From assembly GCF_044628455.1 (NCBI RefSeq), contig NZ_JBIYZW010000002.1:496001-560000 (forward strand): 64,000 nucleotides of DNA. The letters are read 5' to 3'. This document shows, piece after piece, positions 42,340-50,329 of the stretch (its first letter is position 1; each line of letters starts with the position of its first letter). The DNA comes from Solirubrum sp044628455. Its GTDB lineage: Bacteria; Bacteroidota; Bacteroidia; Cytophagales; Hymenobacteraceae. The notes beneath the pieces are model-generated. The model made no database searches and was not told the origin of the DNA. It saw only the letters and a program-made list of their open reading frames with translations. A program made the translations under genes and the position numbers.

Positions 42340-43113
42340 TTACTTGCTCACCTGACCCTGGGCGCGGGCGCGCATGATCTTGGCGTCGTTGATTTCGGCG
42401 GCTGTCGGGTACTCGTTCACAATCTTGTCGTAGGCGGCTACGGCGCCGGCGAAGTCCTTGTTCAGCTCACGGGCGGTGGCCAGCTTCATCAGGTAGCCGG
42501 GCGTGAAGAAGTCGTTGGCGTTGTAGTCGGCTGCCTTCTGGTAGTAGTCGGCAGCTTCCTTAAACTTCTTCAGCTCCAGGTTGGCGTCGCCGATGAGGGC
42601 GTAGGCGCGGGCCTGAATCAGCAGGTCGTCGGAGCTGAAGTCTTCCAAGAAGTCGATGGCCTTGGTGAACTGGCCTTCCTTGAGGGCGGCGGCGCCGGCG
42701 TAGAAGTTGGCCAGGTTGGCGGCCTTGGTACCGCTGTACTCCGAGGCAATGGCTTCGAGGCCGTCGTACTGCCCGTCGCCCTTCAGCGCCTTCTTGGTGG
42801 AGTCGGCTTCCCAGTAGTTCACGGCCTGGAACATGGCCGTCTGGGCTTTCTCGTCCTGCGACTTGCGCCAGGTGTAGTAGCCGAAGCCAGCTACCACGGC
42901 CAGCACGATGGCGGCCAGCAGCCCGAACACGATGTTCTTGTTGCGGCGCACAAACTCCTCCGACTCACCCAGGCGGTTGGCCAGGGCATCGGGGTCTTCC
43001 AGCAAGGGGTGAGCGGCGGGTTGGCCTTCTTCCGGCGGAACGGCCCCGGGCTGTTGTTGCGCCTGGCCCTGCCGCGCCTGCGGCGACTGACCAGTGTAGG
43101 GAATCTTAGACAT
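42340..43113 (-). CDS. YfgM-like membrane-anchored TPR protein
   Basis: This 257-residue protein has a Gln/Pro-rich cytoplasmic N-terminus (residues 1-55), one transmembrane helix (about 60-79, IVFGLLAAIVLAVVAGFGYY) and a periplasmic region of TPR-type repeats (ATTFY... as FYAGAAALKEGQFTKAIDFL, and LELKKFKEAADYYQKAADYN). This is the layout of YfgM/tetratricopeptide_21 proteins that cooperate with PpiD in E. coli. It is conserved upstream of ribH in the group. PpiD is encoded 6 kb away here. Confidence 0.82.
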   Translation of the reverse strand: MSKIPYTGQSPQARQGQAQQQPGAVPPEEGQPAAHPLLEDPDALANRLGESEEFVRRNKNIVFGLLAAIVLAVVAGFGYYTWRKSQDEKAQTAMFQAVNYWEADSTKKALKGDGQYDGLEAIASEYSGTKAANLANFYAGAAALKEGQFTKAIDFLEDFSSDDLLIQARAYALIGDANLELKKFKEAADYYQKAADYNANDFFTPGYLMKLATARELNKDFAGAVAAYDKIVNEYPTAAEINDAKIMRARAQGQVSK

Positions 43114-43167
43114 GGAGAAAGAAAAGCGCCAGCCGGGCGGGGCCGCGGCAAGTGGCGGGCGTGGTTA

Positions 43168-44364
43168 CTACTCGCGGATGAAAGGATAGTCCTCCTGCAC
43201 GTACACGTCGCGGTACAGCTCCTCGGCGGGCGGGTACGGCGAATTCTCGGCAAACTCCACCGACTCGGCCACTGCGGCCTTGATCTTCTCGTCGATGGCG
43301 CTCAGCTCGTCCTCGGTGGCCATGCCCTGCTCCAGAATGGTCTGGCGCACGTTCTCGATGGAGTCGCGCATGCGGTACTCCTCCACCTCTTCCTTGGTGC
43401 GGTACTTGGCTGGGTCCGACATGGAGTGGCCCTTGTAGCGGTAGGTTTTGAACTCGAGGAAGCTCGGGCCTTCGCCGGCGCGGGCCCGCTCGGCGGCGCG
43501 GGCTACGGCGTTGTGTACCTCTTCCACCTGCATGGCATCCACTGGCTCCGAGGGCATGTCGTAGCCTTCGCCGATGGTGTAGAGGTCGGTCACGTTGGAA
43601 GTGCGCTGCACCGAGGTGCCCATGGCGTAGCCGTTGTTCTCTACCACGAAGATGACCGGCAGCTTCCACAGCATGGCCATGTTGAAGGCCTCATGCAGGG
43701 CCCCCTGACGCACGGCACCGTCGCCCATGTAGCAGATGCACAGGTTGCCGGTCTTGTTGTACTTCTCGGCAAAGGCAATGCCGGCGCCCATGGGCACCTG
43801 CCCGCCCACAATGCCATGGCCGCCCATGAAGTTTACGCTCTTATCGAAGAGGTGCATGGAGCCCCCCTTGCCCTTCGAGCAGCCCGTCTGCTTGGCAAAC
43901 AGCTCGGCCATGATGGCGTTGGGCGAGGTACCCAGGCCCAGCGGGTGGGCGTGGTCGCGGTAGGCGGTGATGTACTTGTCGCCGGGACGCAGGGCCGAGA
44001 TGGCGCCGGCCACGCAGGCTTCCTGCCCAATGTAGAGGTGGCAGAAACCTTTAATCTTCTGCTGACCGTAGAGCTGACCGGCCTTCTCCTCGAAGCGGCG
44101 CATGAGCAGCATGCTCTCAAACCAGGTCATGTAGGTTTCCTTGGAGAAGGAACCCCGGGCGTCCGACACCTGGGTGTCTTTTTCGCGGCCACCGGCGGCC
44201 TGCTCGGCGTTGGCCTGCACGGCTTCTACGGGTTCGGGCTGCTGCTGCGAAGTGGGCGCCGGGCCCTTTCGGCTGGTTTTAGAAACCGGGCTTTTAGACG
44301 TGGCCTTCGCTTTGCCAGCCGAATTGGATGCCTTCGAGGCAGCCTTTACTTTCGTATCCGCCAT
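43168..44364 (-). CDS. pdhA: Pyruvate dehydrogenase E1 alpha subunit PdhA
   Basis: This 398-residue protein is the alpha chain of the heterotetrameric E1 that decarboxylates pyruvate with thiamine diphosphate. The TPP motif runs from GDGAVRQGALHEAFN to VVENNGYAMGT. Phosphorylation-loop region YRYKGHSMSDPAKYRT is present. The first 65 residues before FSKETYMTWFESM are an Ala/Lys/Ser/Thr-rich tail (KAASKASNSAGKAKATSK), longer than usual, and may be disordered. ATG at 44364 was chosen as the only start giving this tail without running into the promoter area. The beta subunit and E2 are not adjacent. Confidence 0.93.
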   Translation of the reverse strand: MADTKVKAASKASNSAGKAKATSKSPVSKTSRKGPAPTSQQQPEPVEAVQANAEQAAGGREKDTQVSDARGSFSKETYMTWFESMLLMRRFEEKAGQLYGQQKIKGFCHLYIGQEACVAGAISALRPGDKYITAYRDHAHPLGLGTSPNAIMAELFAKQTGCSKGKGGSMHLFDKSVNFMGGHGIVGGQVPMGAGIAFAEKYNKTGNLCICYMGDGAVRQGALHEAFNMAMLWKLPVIFVVENNGYAMGTSVQRTSNVTDLYTIGEGYDMPSEPVDAMQVEEVHNAVARAAERARAGEGPSFLEFKTYRYKGHSMSDPAKYRTKEEVEEYRMRDSIENVRQTILEQGMATEDELSAIDEKIKAAVAESVEFAENSPYPPAEELYRDVYVQEDYPFIRE

Positions 44365-44439
44365 TGGTAGCTGTTCTTGTTCGCGTTTTGGAATGCGAAA
44401 GTACGTAAAAGCATTGCAACTCCGAAACGCCCTTCCCGC

Positions 44440-45546
44440 ATGATCCTGGACTCGCTCCACCTGCTTTTCTTTAAGAACTACGACGAGGCCAGCCTGCAGT
44501 TTTCGCCGCATATCAACTGCTTTGTGGGCGAGAACGGCAGCGGTAAAACCAACCTGCTCGACGCCATCCATTACTTGTCGCTCACCAAGAGTGCCTTCTC
44601 GGCCGCCGACGCGCAGTGCATCAAGCAGGATGCTGACTTCTTTCTGGTGAAGGGCAAGTTCTTAGGGCCCAATAACCAGGCGGAGCTTATCCAGTGCAGC
44701 CTGCGGCAGGGCCAGAAGAAGGTTCTCACCCACGATAAGCAGCCCTACGAGCGGCTGGCCGACCACATCGGGCGGTTCCCGGTGGTCTTGATTTCCCCCT
44801 ACGATACCGATATAATCCGGCAGGGCAGCGAGGAGCGGCGCAAGTACTTCGACAGCCTTATCTCGCAGCTCGACCACGGCTACCTGGAGCTGCTCATCCA
44901 GTACAGCTTCCTGCTGCGGCAGCGCAATGCCCTGCTTAAGCAGTTTGCCGAGCGCCATAGCTTCGACCGTGACTACCTACAGGTGCTCGACGAGCAGCTC
45001 GTACCGGCCGGGCAACGACTGACGGAACTGCGGGAGCAGTTCCTAGTTAGCTTCATTCCCGTGTTTCAGCGGCACTACACCGAGCTGGCCGAAAGCCGGG
45101 AGCAGGTGTCGCTTGACTACAAGAGTCAGCTGCCCGGTGCCGATTTTGCGGCCCTGCTCCGCGCCAACGAGCGCAAGGACCTGGCCCTTCAACGCACTAC
45201 TGTGGGGCCGCACAAGGATGATTACGTGTTCCTGATGGATGGGCTGTCGGTAAAGCACTACGCCTCGCAGGGGCAGCAGAAGTCGTTTGCCATTGCCCTC
45301 AAGCTGGCCCAGTTCGAGGTAATGGCCGAACGCAAACAACACAAGCCCCTGCTCCTGCTCGACGACATATTCGACCGGCTGGACGAGCGGCGCATTACCC
45401 GGCTGCTGCAGCTAGTTGCCAATCACACCTTCGGGCAGATTTTCCTGACCGATACCCACCTCGACCGGACCGATCGGGTACTGGCGGGGCTGTCAGATCA
45501 GATTGCGCGTTTTCGGGTAGAACAAGGCACCGTCGCAGCCGTTTAA
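44440..45546 (+). CDS. recF: DNA replication/repair protein RecF
   Basis: This 368-residue SMC-like ATPase loads RecA at gaps with RecO and RecR. Walker A is GENGSGKTNLLDAI (about residues 30-43), the signature region SQGQQKSFAIALKLAQ, and Walker B LLLLDDIFDRLDERR, followed by ITDTH-like FLTDTH. The length is normal. ATG at 44440 fits the family start MILDSLHLLFFKNY. It is divergent from pdhA and 65 bp before dciA, a common pairing in bacteria where recF and the DUF721 gene sit close to replication genes. Confidence 0.95.
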   Translation: MILDSLHLLFFKNYDEASLQFSPHINCFVGENGSGKTNLLDAIHYLSLTKSAFSAADAQCIKQDADFFLVKGKFLGPNNQAELIQCSLRQGQKKVLTHDKQPYERLADHIGRFPVVLISPYDTDIIRQGSEERRKYFDSLISQLDHGYLELLIQYSFLLRQRNALLKQFAERHSFDRDYLQVLDEQLVPAGQRLTELREQFLVSFIPVFQRHYTELAESREQVSLDYKSQLPGADFAALLRANERKDLALQRTTVGPHKDDYVFLMDGLSVKHYASQGQQKSFAIALKLAQFEVMAERKQHKPLLLLDDIFDRLDERRITRLLQLVANHTFGQIFLTDTHLDRTDRVLAGLSDQIARFRVEQGTVAAV

Positions 45547-45611
45547 GGCAGGTCAGGCCGTACCTTTGCCGGTGCTGCTCAGCGCTTCGCTCCGCGCATT
45601 ATTGTACCACT

Positions 45612-45935
45612 TTGGCCTTTAACAACCGCACCAAATCTGAGAATTCCCGCCAGGCGGACATCGTTCCTCTGAAAGACGGAATTCAGGCTTTGCTCAAGGC
45701 CTACCGGCTGCAGGGCAAGCTCAACGAGGTGTACGTGGTATCGAGTTGGGAGCGAATCATGGGTCGGGCCGTGGCGCTCAAAACCCAGGAGGTGTACTTC
45801 CGCAACGGCAAGCTGTTCGTGCGCCTGACGTCCTCCCCGCTGAAGCACGAATTGTTCATGGCTAAGTCGAAAGTGGCGGAGGTCATCAACAAGGAAGTCG
45901 GCGAACAGCTCATTCAGGAAATCGTGTTCCTGTAG
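45612..45935 (+). CDS. dciA: DciA/DUF721 protein, helicase-loader family
   Basis: This 107-residue protein matches DUF721, whose member DciA loads the replicative helicase DnaB in most bacteria lacking DnaC. Conserved parts are the basic N-terminus, the ASWERIMG-type VVSSWERIMGRAVA, KTQEVYFRNGKLFVRL and SPLKHELFMAKSKV. The start codon has to be TTG at 45612, since no ATG or GTG precedes the conserved part in frame. It follows recF by 65 bp and ends in a terminator. Together with the parS site 500 bp downstream this suggests a replication-related neighbourhood. Confidence 0.82.
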   Translation: MAFNNRTKSENSRQADIVPLKDGIQALLKAYRLQGKLNEVYVVSSWERIMGRAVALKTQEVYFRNGKLFVRLTSSPLKHELFMAKSKVAEVINKEVGEQLIQEIVFL

Positions 45936-45959
45936 CGCCCAGCTACTCCGTTTTACGTC

Positions 45960-45993
45960 GAGCCTCGCCTTCCCCGGAGCGAGGCTTTTTTTT
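45960..45993 (+). terminator. Terminator after dciA
   Basis: AGCCTCGC (45961-45968) pairs with GCGAGGCT (45979-45986), followed by eight T's. Confidence 0.85.
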
Positions 45994-46417
45994 GCCCCTC
46001 CCCTACCCGGACCCGGCTCTTTCACCCGTCTCCGCGCTTGCCAGGATTTGTGCTCCCCCTCGCTGTCGCCCCGGGCCGAACTGGGTCTGACTACGGTTTT
46101 GAACCCGGGGCTCGGCATCATACTACACCGGACATGCGAGGCCGTGGCGCAGCCACACTCTTTCGCTTACACCGAGGGCTGGCTACTCCTCCAGGCGCTT
46201 TCCACAACCTACTGTCACCTTACTGTCGCTACTACGACTAAGTTTTAAGGCTGAGGCGGCTCACTCTTTTCTAACCCATTTGAGCCATTGCCTACCGGCG
46301 TTTTATATGGGCCAACGTCTTACCACCCGGCTGCAGTAAGAGGCTTAAATGGATACTGTCCTGGGGTTGAAATACGACCAATCAGGAACCTTATTGATCA
46401 GCTAGCAGAGGCTCATA
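45994..46417. other. Gene-poor spacer downstream of dciA
   Basis: No convincing gene lies here. A 66-codon frame at 46048-46248 has no recognisable domain and untypical codon use. From about 46230 the DNA turns AT-richer. A weak DnaA-box-like CTTTCCACA occurs near 46198. I see no further signal until the parS pair. Confidence 0.4.
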
Positions 46418-46433
46418 TTTTACACGTGGAGCC
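46418..46433. promoter_or_regulatory. Degenerate parS-like site
   Basis: TTTTACACGTGGAGCC agrees with parS TGTTTCACGTGGAACA at 12 of 16 positions, including the central CACGTGGA. Its centre is 21 bp from the centre of the perfect site, two helical turns. Confidence 0.35.
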
Positions 46434-46438
46434 TTGAA

Positions 46439-46454
46439 TGTTCCACGTGAAACA
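46439..46454. promoter_or_regulatory. parS site (ParB binding)
   Basis: TGTTCCACGTGAAACA is the exact reverse complement of TGTTTCACGTGGAACA and equals the classical bacterial chromosomal parS consensus. ParB nucleates here and, with ParA and SMC, segregates origin regions; parS sites generally cluster around oriC. It is intergenic, 8 bp from the stop of the HTH regulator gene. parA and parB are not in the window. Confidence 0.85.
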
Positions 46455-46462
46455 TAGGCCGG

Positions 46463-46837
46463 TCACTTAGGGGCGTACAGTTTTAACAGTAGCTCATTGT
46501 AGGCTTCCAACAGGGCAATGTACTTGGCTTGGAGTGCCATCAGGGCTTTCGTACAGTCCTGATCAGCAGGCTGTAACACTATATTGCGAACAGATGCGGG
46601 CTGTGTAACAGCGGGCAGTGTAAATGGAAGCTGAGACTGAACAGGTGTATCAAAATCATTTGTAAAGTCATGCTGTATCACCTCACCTACTCTCTTAACA
46701 AAATTGTAATCAAGGGTTGTCTCCTTGAATTTACGGTAAATGGTAGGACGTGTAATACCGAGCTCCTGCACCAGCCGGCTAATGGAAATACCGCTGTTTT
46801 TGATGGCTTCTTGCAGGATTTCGCCTTGGTGTGTCAT
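46463..46837 (-). CDS. Small HTH transcriptional regulator
   Basis: This 124-residue protein begins MTHQGEILQEAIKNSGISIS and has an XRE/Fis-like helix-turn-helix at about residues 16-37 (ISRLVQELGITRPTIYRKFK). A C-terminal helical part (ALMALQAKYIALLEAYNELL) may dimerise. The gene is AT-richer than its surroundings and uses codons rare elsewhere here, possible transfer or special constraint. Its own coding strand and its upstream region carry many TGTAAY/TGTATC hexamers, suggesting self-regulation, and a perfect parS site follows 8 bp after its stop. Target genes are unknown. Confidence 0.75.
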   Translation of the reverse strand: MTHQGEILQEAIKNSGISISRLVQELGITRPTIYRKFKETTLDYNFVKRVGEVIQHDFTNDFDTPVQSQLPFTLPAVTQPASVRNIVLQPADQDCTKALMALQAKYIALLEAYNELLLKLYAPK

Positions 46838-47005
46838 TTACAGGTGTATTACGAAGCAGGGTGTAAAGATGACAGAAATGTCCGAAGATACAAAACACCA
46901 AACTGTATCATTTACACCAATCCGAACAACTGTTACAACAATACACCGTTACACATCAAGCGTTACAGTTACAGATGTATCGGTACAACCCTGTTCGCTT
47001 TACAG
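46572..47005. promoter_or_regulatory. Dense field of TGTAAY/TGTATC hexamers
   Basis: Within the HTH gene, plus-strand TGTAAC, TGTAAA, TGTATC or TGTAAT occur at 46572, 46604, 46619, 46646, 46661, 46674 and 46705. In the 347-bp gap upstream, TTTACA 46837, TGTATT 46845, TGTAAA 46862, GATACA 46887, TGTATC 46904, TTTACA 46911, GTTACA 46932, 46948, 46962 and 46968, AATACA 46940, TGTATC-GG-TACA (46976-46987, palindromic TGTA-N4-TACA) and TTTACA 46999 follow. The density in GC-rich DNA is far above the rest of the window. Likely a multi-site operator or nucleoprotein platform. No gene is seen in the gap. Confidence 0.55.
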
Positions 47006-47184
47006 TTTCCAACTACATCTTCTCACCCAACAGAAGGCAGGAATGGGCGCGGAGTAGCCTCCAACAACGGGTTTGATTGATCGGCTGTAAAATCTGGCCC
47101 CGTATTGAGCAGAGAAAAGTCTTAAAGATTCTTGCCCGGTTCCTTATAAGGAGGCAGGGTGCGTAAGACCACCGAGAGCGGATT

Positions 47185-48042
47185 TTACAGACCGAGTACA
47201 GCCGTGACCAGGTCGGGGTAGTCGGTGGTCAGGGCCTGTACGCCCAGCGCGGTGAGCCGTTGTACCTCGGTGGCGGTGTTCACGGTCCAGGCCGTGACGG
47301 GCAGCTGGTGCTGCTGGCAAAAGCGCATCAGCGGAGCATCAATCAGCGGGTGGTGGATGCCCAGGGAATCGGGCTGAAAGCCGAGCTGCGCGAGGTGCTC
47401 AGCGACGGGTTGATGGTCTTCGATGAGCAGGCACAGCGGCCACGCCGGGGCCTGCCGGCGCAGGGCCTGCAGCACCCGATGATCGAAGGAAAGCAAGGTG
47501 ATGGGCGAGGCGGGCCGCAGCTCGGTGAGGCAGGCCAGCACGGCGGCAGCGAAGGGCTCCGGGGCAGGATGAAACACTCCGTCGCCGACGGGTGTGCTCT
47601 TGATTTCGATGCAGAATTCGGGGGGCGGCAGGGTCCGTTGCCGGGCGTGCGCCTCGACGGCCGCCAGTACTTCGCGCAGCAGCGGCTTGGGGGCCGACAG
47701 GGTTTGCTGCCGGGGAAAACGCGGGTGGCGCAACTGGCCGCAGTCGCAGCGCCGGATGCGCGAGTAGGGTTGCTGGTAGAGGTTGAAGGCCCGGCCCTCG
47801 GCTTCGCTGAGCAACTCACCCTGGGGGCCCCGGCAGATAAGGTGATTGAGCCAGGGCTCGTGCGAAACCACCACCTGCCCATCGGCCGACAGTACTACAT
47901 CGAGCTCCAAGCCGGAAATGGGCCACTGCAGGGCGTGCAGAAACGCGGGCAGGGTGTTTTCGGGCAGCAGGCCCCGGCAGCCGCGGTGGCCATAGACGCG
48001 GGGCACGAGGCGCGGGGTGAAAGCGGGGGAAACGGGGGCCAT
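47185..48042 (-). CDS. Glycerophosphodiester phosphodiesterase family protein
   Basis: This 285-residue TIM-barrel enzyme hydrolyses glycerophosphodiesters to glycerol-3-phosphate and an alcohol. The metal/catalytic motifs are VYGHRGCRGLLPENTLPAF (HRG and E-N), LELDVVLSADGQVVVSHEP (ExD and catalytic His), FCIEIKS, and the late VTAWTVNT and ALTTDYPDL. No signal peptide is evident from the ATG at 48042, so it is probably cytoplasmic; the frame open further upstream lacks homology. It is monocistronic and begins the GC-rich region again after the AT-richer HTH island. Confidence 0.9.
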   Translation of the reverse strand: MAPVSPAFTPRLVPRVYGHRGCRGLLPENTLPAFLHALQWPISGLELDVVLSADGQVVVSHEPWLNHLICRGPQGELLSEAEGRAFNLYQQPYSRIRRCDCGQLRHPRFPRQQTLSAPKPLLREVLAAVEAHARQRTLPPPEFCIEIKSTPVGDGVFHPAPEPFAAAVLACLTELRPASPITLLSFDHRVLQALRRQAPAWPLCLLIEDHQPVAEHLAQLGFQPDSLGIHHPLIDAPLMRFCQQHQLPVTAWTVNTATEVQRLTALGVQALTTDYPDLVTAVLGL

Positions 48043-48263
48043 ACTGCGTGTACGCCGAAAGCAGACAGGTTGGTGCAACCAGGGGGTTGCGGCCCTTGCC
48101 TCGATCCTACACGTAAATCGGCTTCGGAGTGGGCACTTCAGGCGTTGGCCGGCGGCTGCGAAGCCCGGAAAGTCAGGCCCGGTTGCCGCGCCGGCGCGGG
48201 TGCCGAACGGAAAGAATGCACCGGTGAGTGACGACGGGAAGCCGAGGGTGGGGCACAAACGGA

Positions 48264-48271
48264 TACTTTTG
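48264..48271 (+). promoter_or_regulatory. -7 promoter element of DUF2939 gene
   Basis: TACTTTTG matches TAnnTTTG exactly, 28 bp before the ATG at 48299. No -33 TTG was found. Confidence 0.4.
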
Positions 48272-48298
48272 AAACCGGAATCCTAACCCCTTCAACCC

Positions 48299-48931
48299 AT
48301 GAAAAAGCTTTTGATCGGCTTACTGCTGCTGGCGGTGGTGGCCGGTGGCTATTGGTATTACCACAGCATCACTACGGGGCCCAAGTATGCCCTGGGGCAG
48401 GCCGTGAAGGCTGTGCACGACCACGACGTAGCCGCGTTTGAAAAATACGTGAACGTGGAAAGCGTAACCGGCAGCCTGGTAGACCAGGTGACGGCGCAGA
48501 GCAGCGTGCTGGGTATGCTGAACCCGGCGGGCTTCCTGGCCAAGGGCGCGCTGGGTTTGGCCAAGCCGCAACTGGCTAAGGCGGCCCGCAAGGAGATGCA
48601 GCGCTTCGTGGAAACGGGCTCGTTGGAGGGCGCCGCCGAAAGCTCGCCCAAGCGCTTGGTGAAGGTGTCGCTGGCGGGGCTGGCCAGCAAGGTGGTGAGC
48701 CCTGAGAGCAGCTTCAAGGGCGTGAAGTACGTGAACGAGCAGGGCGAAGTAGCGCTGGTGGGGCTGGAGTTTACCCAACCCAAGTTCGACACGACGATGG
48801 TACTGGAAGTGAAGATGCGCGACCGGGGCGACTACTGGCAGGTGACGGAAGTAACCAACATGGGCGAGATGCTCAAGCACGTGGCCCGGCTGGAAAAGAA
48901 CAAGCTACTGGGCGGCAGCAGACCCAACTAG
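48299..48931 (+). CDS. DUF2939 family protein
   Basis: This 210-residue protein has an N-terminal signal anchor (LLIGLLLLAVVAGGYWYY) followed by the DUF2939 pattern (GPKYALGQAVKAVHDHDVAAFEKY and the VNVESVTGSLVDQ stretch). A helical middle (GALGLAKPQLAKAARKEMQR) leads to a beta-rich end (QPKFDTTMVLEVKMRDRGDY). DUF2939 proteins are exported and of unknown role, usually single genes, as here. It has its own promoter and terminator. Confidence 0.8.
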   Translation: MKKLLIGLLLLAVVAGGYWYYHSITTGPKYALGQAVKAVHDHDVAAFEKYVNVESVTGSLVDQVTAQSSVLGMLNPAGFLAKGALGLAKPQLAKAARKEMQRFVETGSLEGAAESSPKRLVKVSLAGLASKVVSPESSFKGVKYVNEQGEVALVGLEFTQPKFDTTMVLEVKMRDRGDYWQVTEVTNMGEMLKHVARLEKNKLLGGSRPN

Positions 48932-48966
48932 CAAGCCCAACTGAGTTGCCCGGACGGGCACGAAAA

Positions 48967-49004
48967 GCAAACGGCCCGGTGTGCGAAACACCGGGCCGTT
49001 TTGC
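48967..49004. terminator. Bidirectional terminator
   Basis: AAACGGCCCGGTGT (48969-48982) pairs with ACACCGGGCCGTTT (48988-49001) with TTGCG following, between the convergent DUF2939 and PLDc_N genes. Confidence 0.8.
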
Positions 49005-49024
49005 GTTGAACATCAAGTCGGAGT

Positions 49025-49297
49025 TTAGGACTTGCCGCGCCCAAAGAGGTAGTAAAGAATTAAACCGAGGACGGGCAGGAAGAAAATGACGGCAATCCAG
49101 ATAAGCTTCTTGCCGAGTGACCAGGGCTGACGCAGCACGTCAATCACGGCCAGCACGTCGAGGATGAAGACGATGCCGCCCCACAGCGTCATGCTGCCGC
49201 CACTGGTGCGGCGGGAGCAGCTGCTCAGGGCCAGGGCAAACATGGGAGCCAGCAGCAGGAGCGGGCGGAAAGTGTTGGAGAGCGAAGCGCGGTTCAT
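49025..49297 (-). CDS. PLDc_N-domain small membrane protein
   Basis: This 90-residue protein has a hydrophobic signal-like N-terminus with a possible lipobox (LALSSCS) and a PLDc_N domain with two helices (MTLWGGIVFILDVLAVIDVL and WIAVIFFLPVLGLILYYLFG, ending GRGK). PLDc_N is the membrane domain found in cardiolipin synthases and in small stand-alone proteins, here the latter; no phospholipase catalytic domain follows. Function unknown, possibly membrane remodelling. It is convergent with DUF2939. Confidence 0.8.
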   Translation of the reverse strand: MNRASLSNTFRPLLLLAPMFALALSSCSRRTSGGSMTLWGGIVFILDVLAVIDVLRQPWSLGKKLIWIAVIFFLPVLGLILYYLFGRGKS

Positions 49298-49415
49298 GGT
49301 GAATGGTTGCGTTTAGAAGGTGTGGGGGAAGGAATTTGCCACTCTTTACGCAAGCATTCGGCAATGGATATAATTGCTGCGGAGCTTATGCGTTAACTCA
49401 CTGAAAATTATGCTG

Positions 49416-50048
49416 TTACTGCAAAAATTGCAGGATTTGCTGGAGGAAAAGCAGGCCGGTTTGAGGTAAAGCAATGAGGGTGAGGACAATGCCGTAGAGG
49501 GCGCCGTAGAGGTGGGCGTCGTGGTTGATGCCGTCGGCGGCAATGCGGCGGGACTGGTAGTAGGTATAGCCCAGGTACAGGACGCCCCAGATGAAGGCGG
49601 GAATCTGGATGGGAATGGGAAACACCATGAGCTTGGCCGTGGGCTCGAACAGGATGCTGGCGAAGATGACCGACGAGACGCCGCCCGAGGCGCCGAGGCT
49701 GCGGTAGTCGGGGTCGTCGCGGTGCTTGAAGTAGGTGGGCACATCGGAGATGACGATGCCGCCGAGATAGAGCAGTAGGAACAACAGCAGGCCGCCGGTG
49801 GGGCCGAAGGCGTCGGCGAAGTAGTAGCGGGCGGGCTGGCTCAGCGAGTAAAACGCGAGCATGTTGAAGGCCAGGTGGGCAATGTCGGCGTGGAGGAAAC
49901 CGGAGGTGATGAAGCGGTACCACTCGCCGCGCTTGCGCACGAGGTAGGGCGACATGATCCAGCTTTCCGTGAGGCCGGGGTTGGACCAGGCGTACATGGA
50001 GGCGGCGCAGGTTACGCCAATCAGGATAAGGACGGCATCGAGGTGCAT
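49416..50048 (-). CDS. Rhomboid-family intramembrane serine protease
   Basis: This 210-residue membrane protein has six hydrophobic segments and the rhomboid motifs: SGFLHADIAHLAFNMLAFYS on the oxyanion side, the catalytic Ser in GASGGVSSV (GxSx), and the catalytic His in NHDAHLYGALYG near the C-terminus. It cleaves transmembrane segments of other proteins. The length is in the short six-helix rhomboid range. It stands alone between the PLDc_N protein and a prenyl synthase gene. Substrate unknown. Confidence 0.92.
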   Translation of the reverse strand: MHLDAVLILIGVTCAASMYAWSNPGLTESWIMSPYLVRKRGEWYRFITSGFLHADIAHLAFNMLAFYSLSQPARYYFADAFGPTGGLLLFLLLYLGGIVISDVPTYFKHRDDPDYRSLGASGGVSSVIFASILFEPTAKLMVFPIPIQIPAFIWGVLYLGYTYYQSRRIAADGINHDAHLYGALYGIVLTLIALPQTGLLFLQQILQFLQ

Positions 50049-50249
50049 GAGCGGGAGGAAGGGCCGGGCAGAAGCTCAGCGGTGAGGGAACGAGGCGCGG
50101 GTGGAAAGCGGCGCCCCGGGTATTCGGTGGGGTTAGCGGCTATAAAGCGTTGGGAGAGCTGGGCCAGAAGTTAGGCGGAGGGTCGGGCTTTATCCGAGGT
50201 CCGTCGGACGAAGGGTCGGTGTAGCCAAGCACCTCTATGGAACAGAGAA

Positions 50250-50283
50250 GCGGTAGAGATTCTTCGACTTCGCTCAGCATGAC
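50250..50283. repeat. Dispersed REP-like intergenic repeat
   Basis: The stretch containing GAGATTCTTCGACTTCGCTC followed by AGCATGAC matches a short repeat well known from many Bacteroidota intergenic regions (reverse reading GTCATGCTGAGCGAAGTCGA). It sits in the 281-bp gap between the prenyl synthase stop and the rhomboid start, which otherwise holds nothing seen. Confidence 0.5.
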
Positions 50284-50329
50284 GGCCAGTTTAATGGGCT
50301 GTGCCCACACTCTAGCTGAACCTGCGGGG

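Noticed and set aside
46198..46206. DnaA box and thus oriC
   Set aside because: CTTTCCACA has two mismatches to TTATCCACA and no cluster of boxes or AT-rich unwinding region is seen.
46048..46248. 66-codon frame after dciA
   Set aside because: No domain, no promoter and untypical composition; it also overlaps another open frame equally well.
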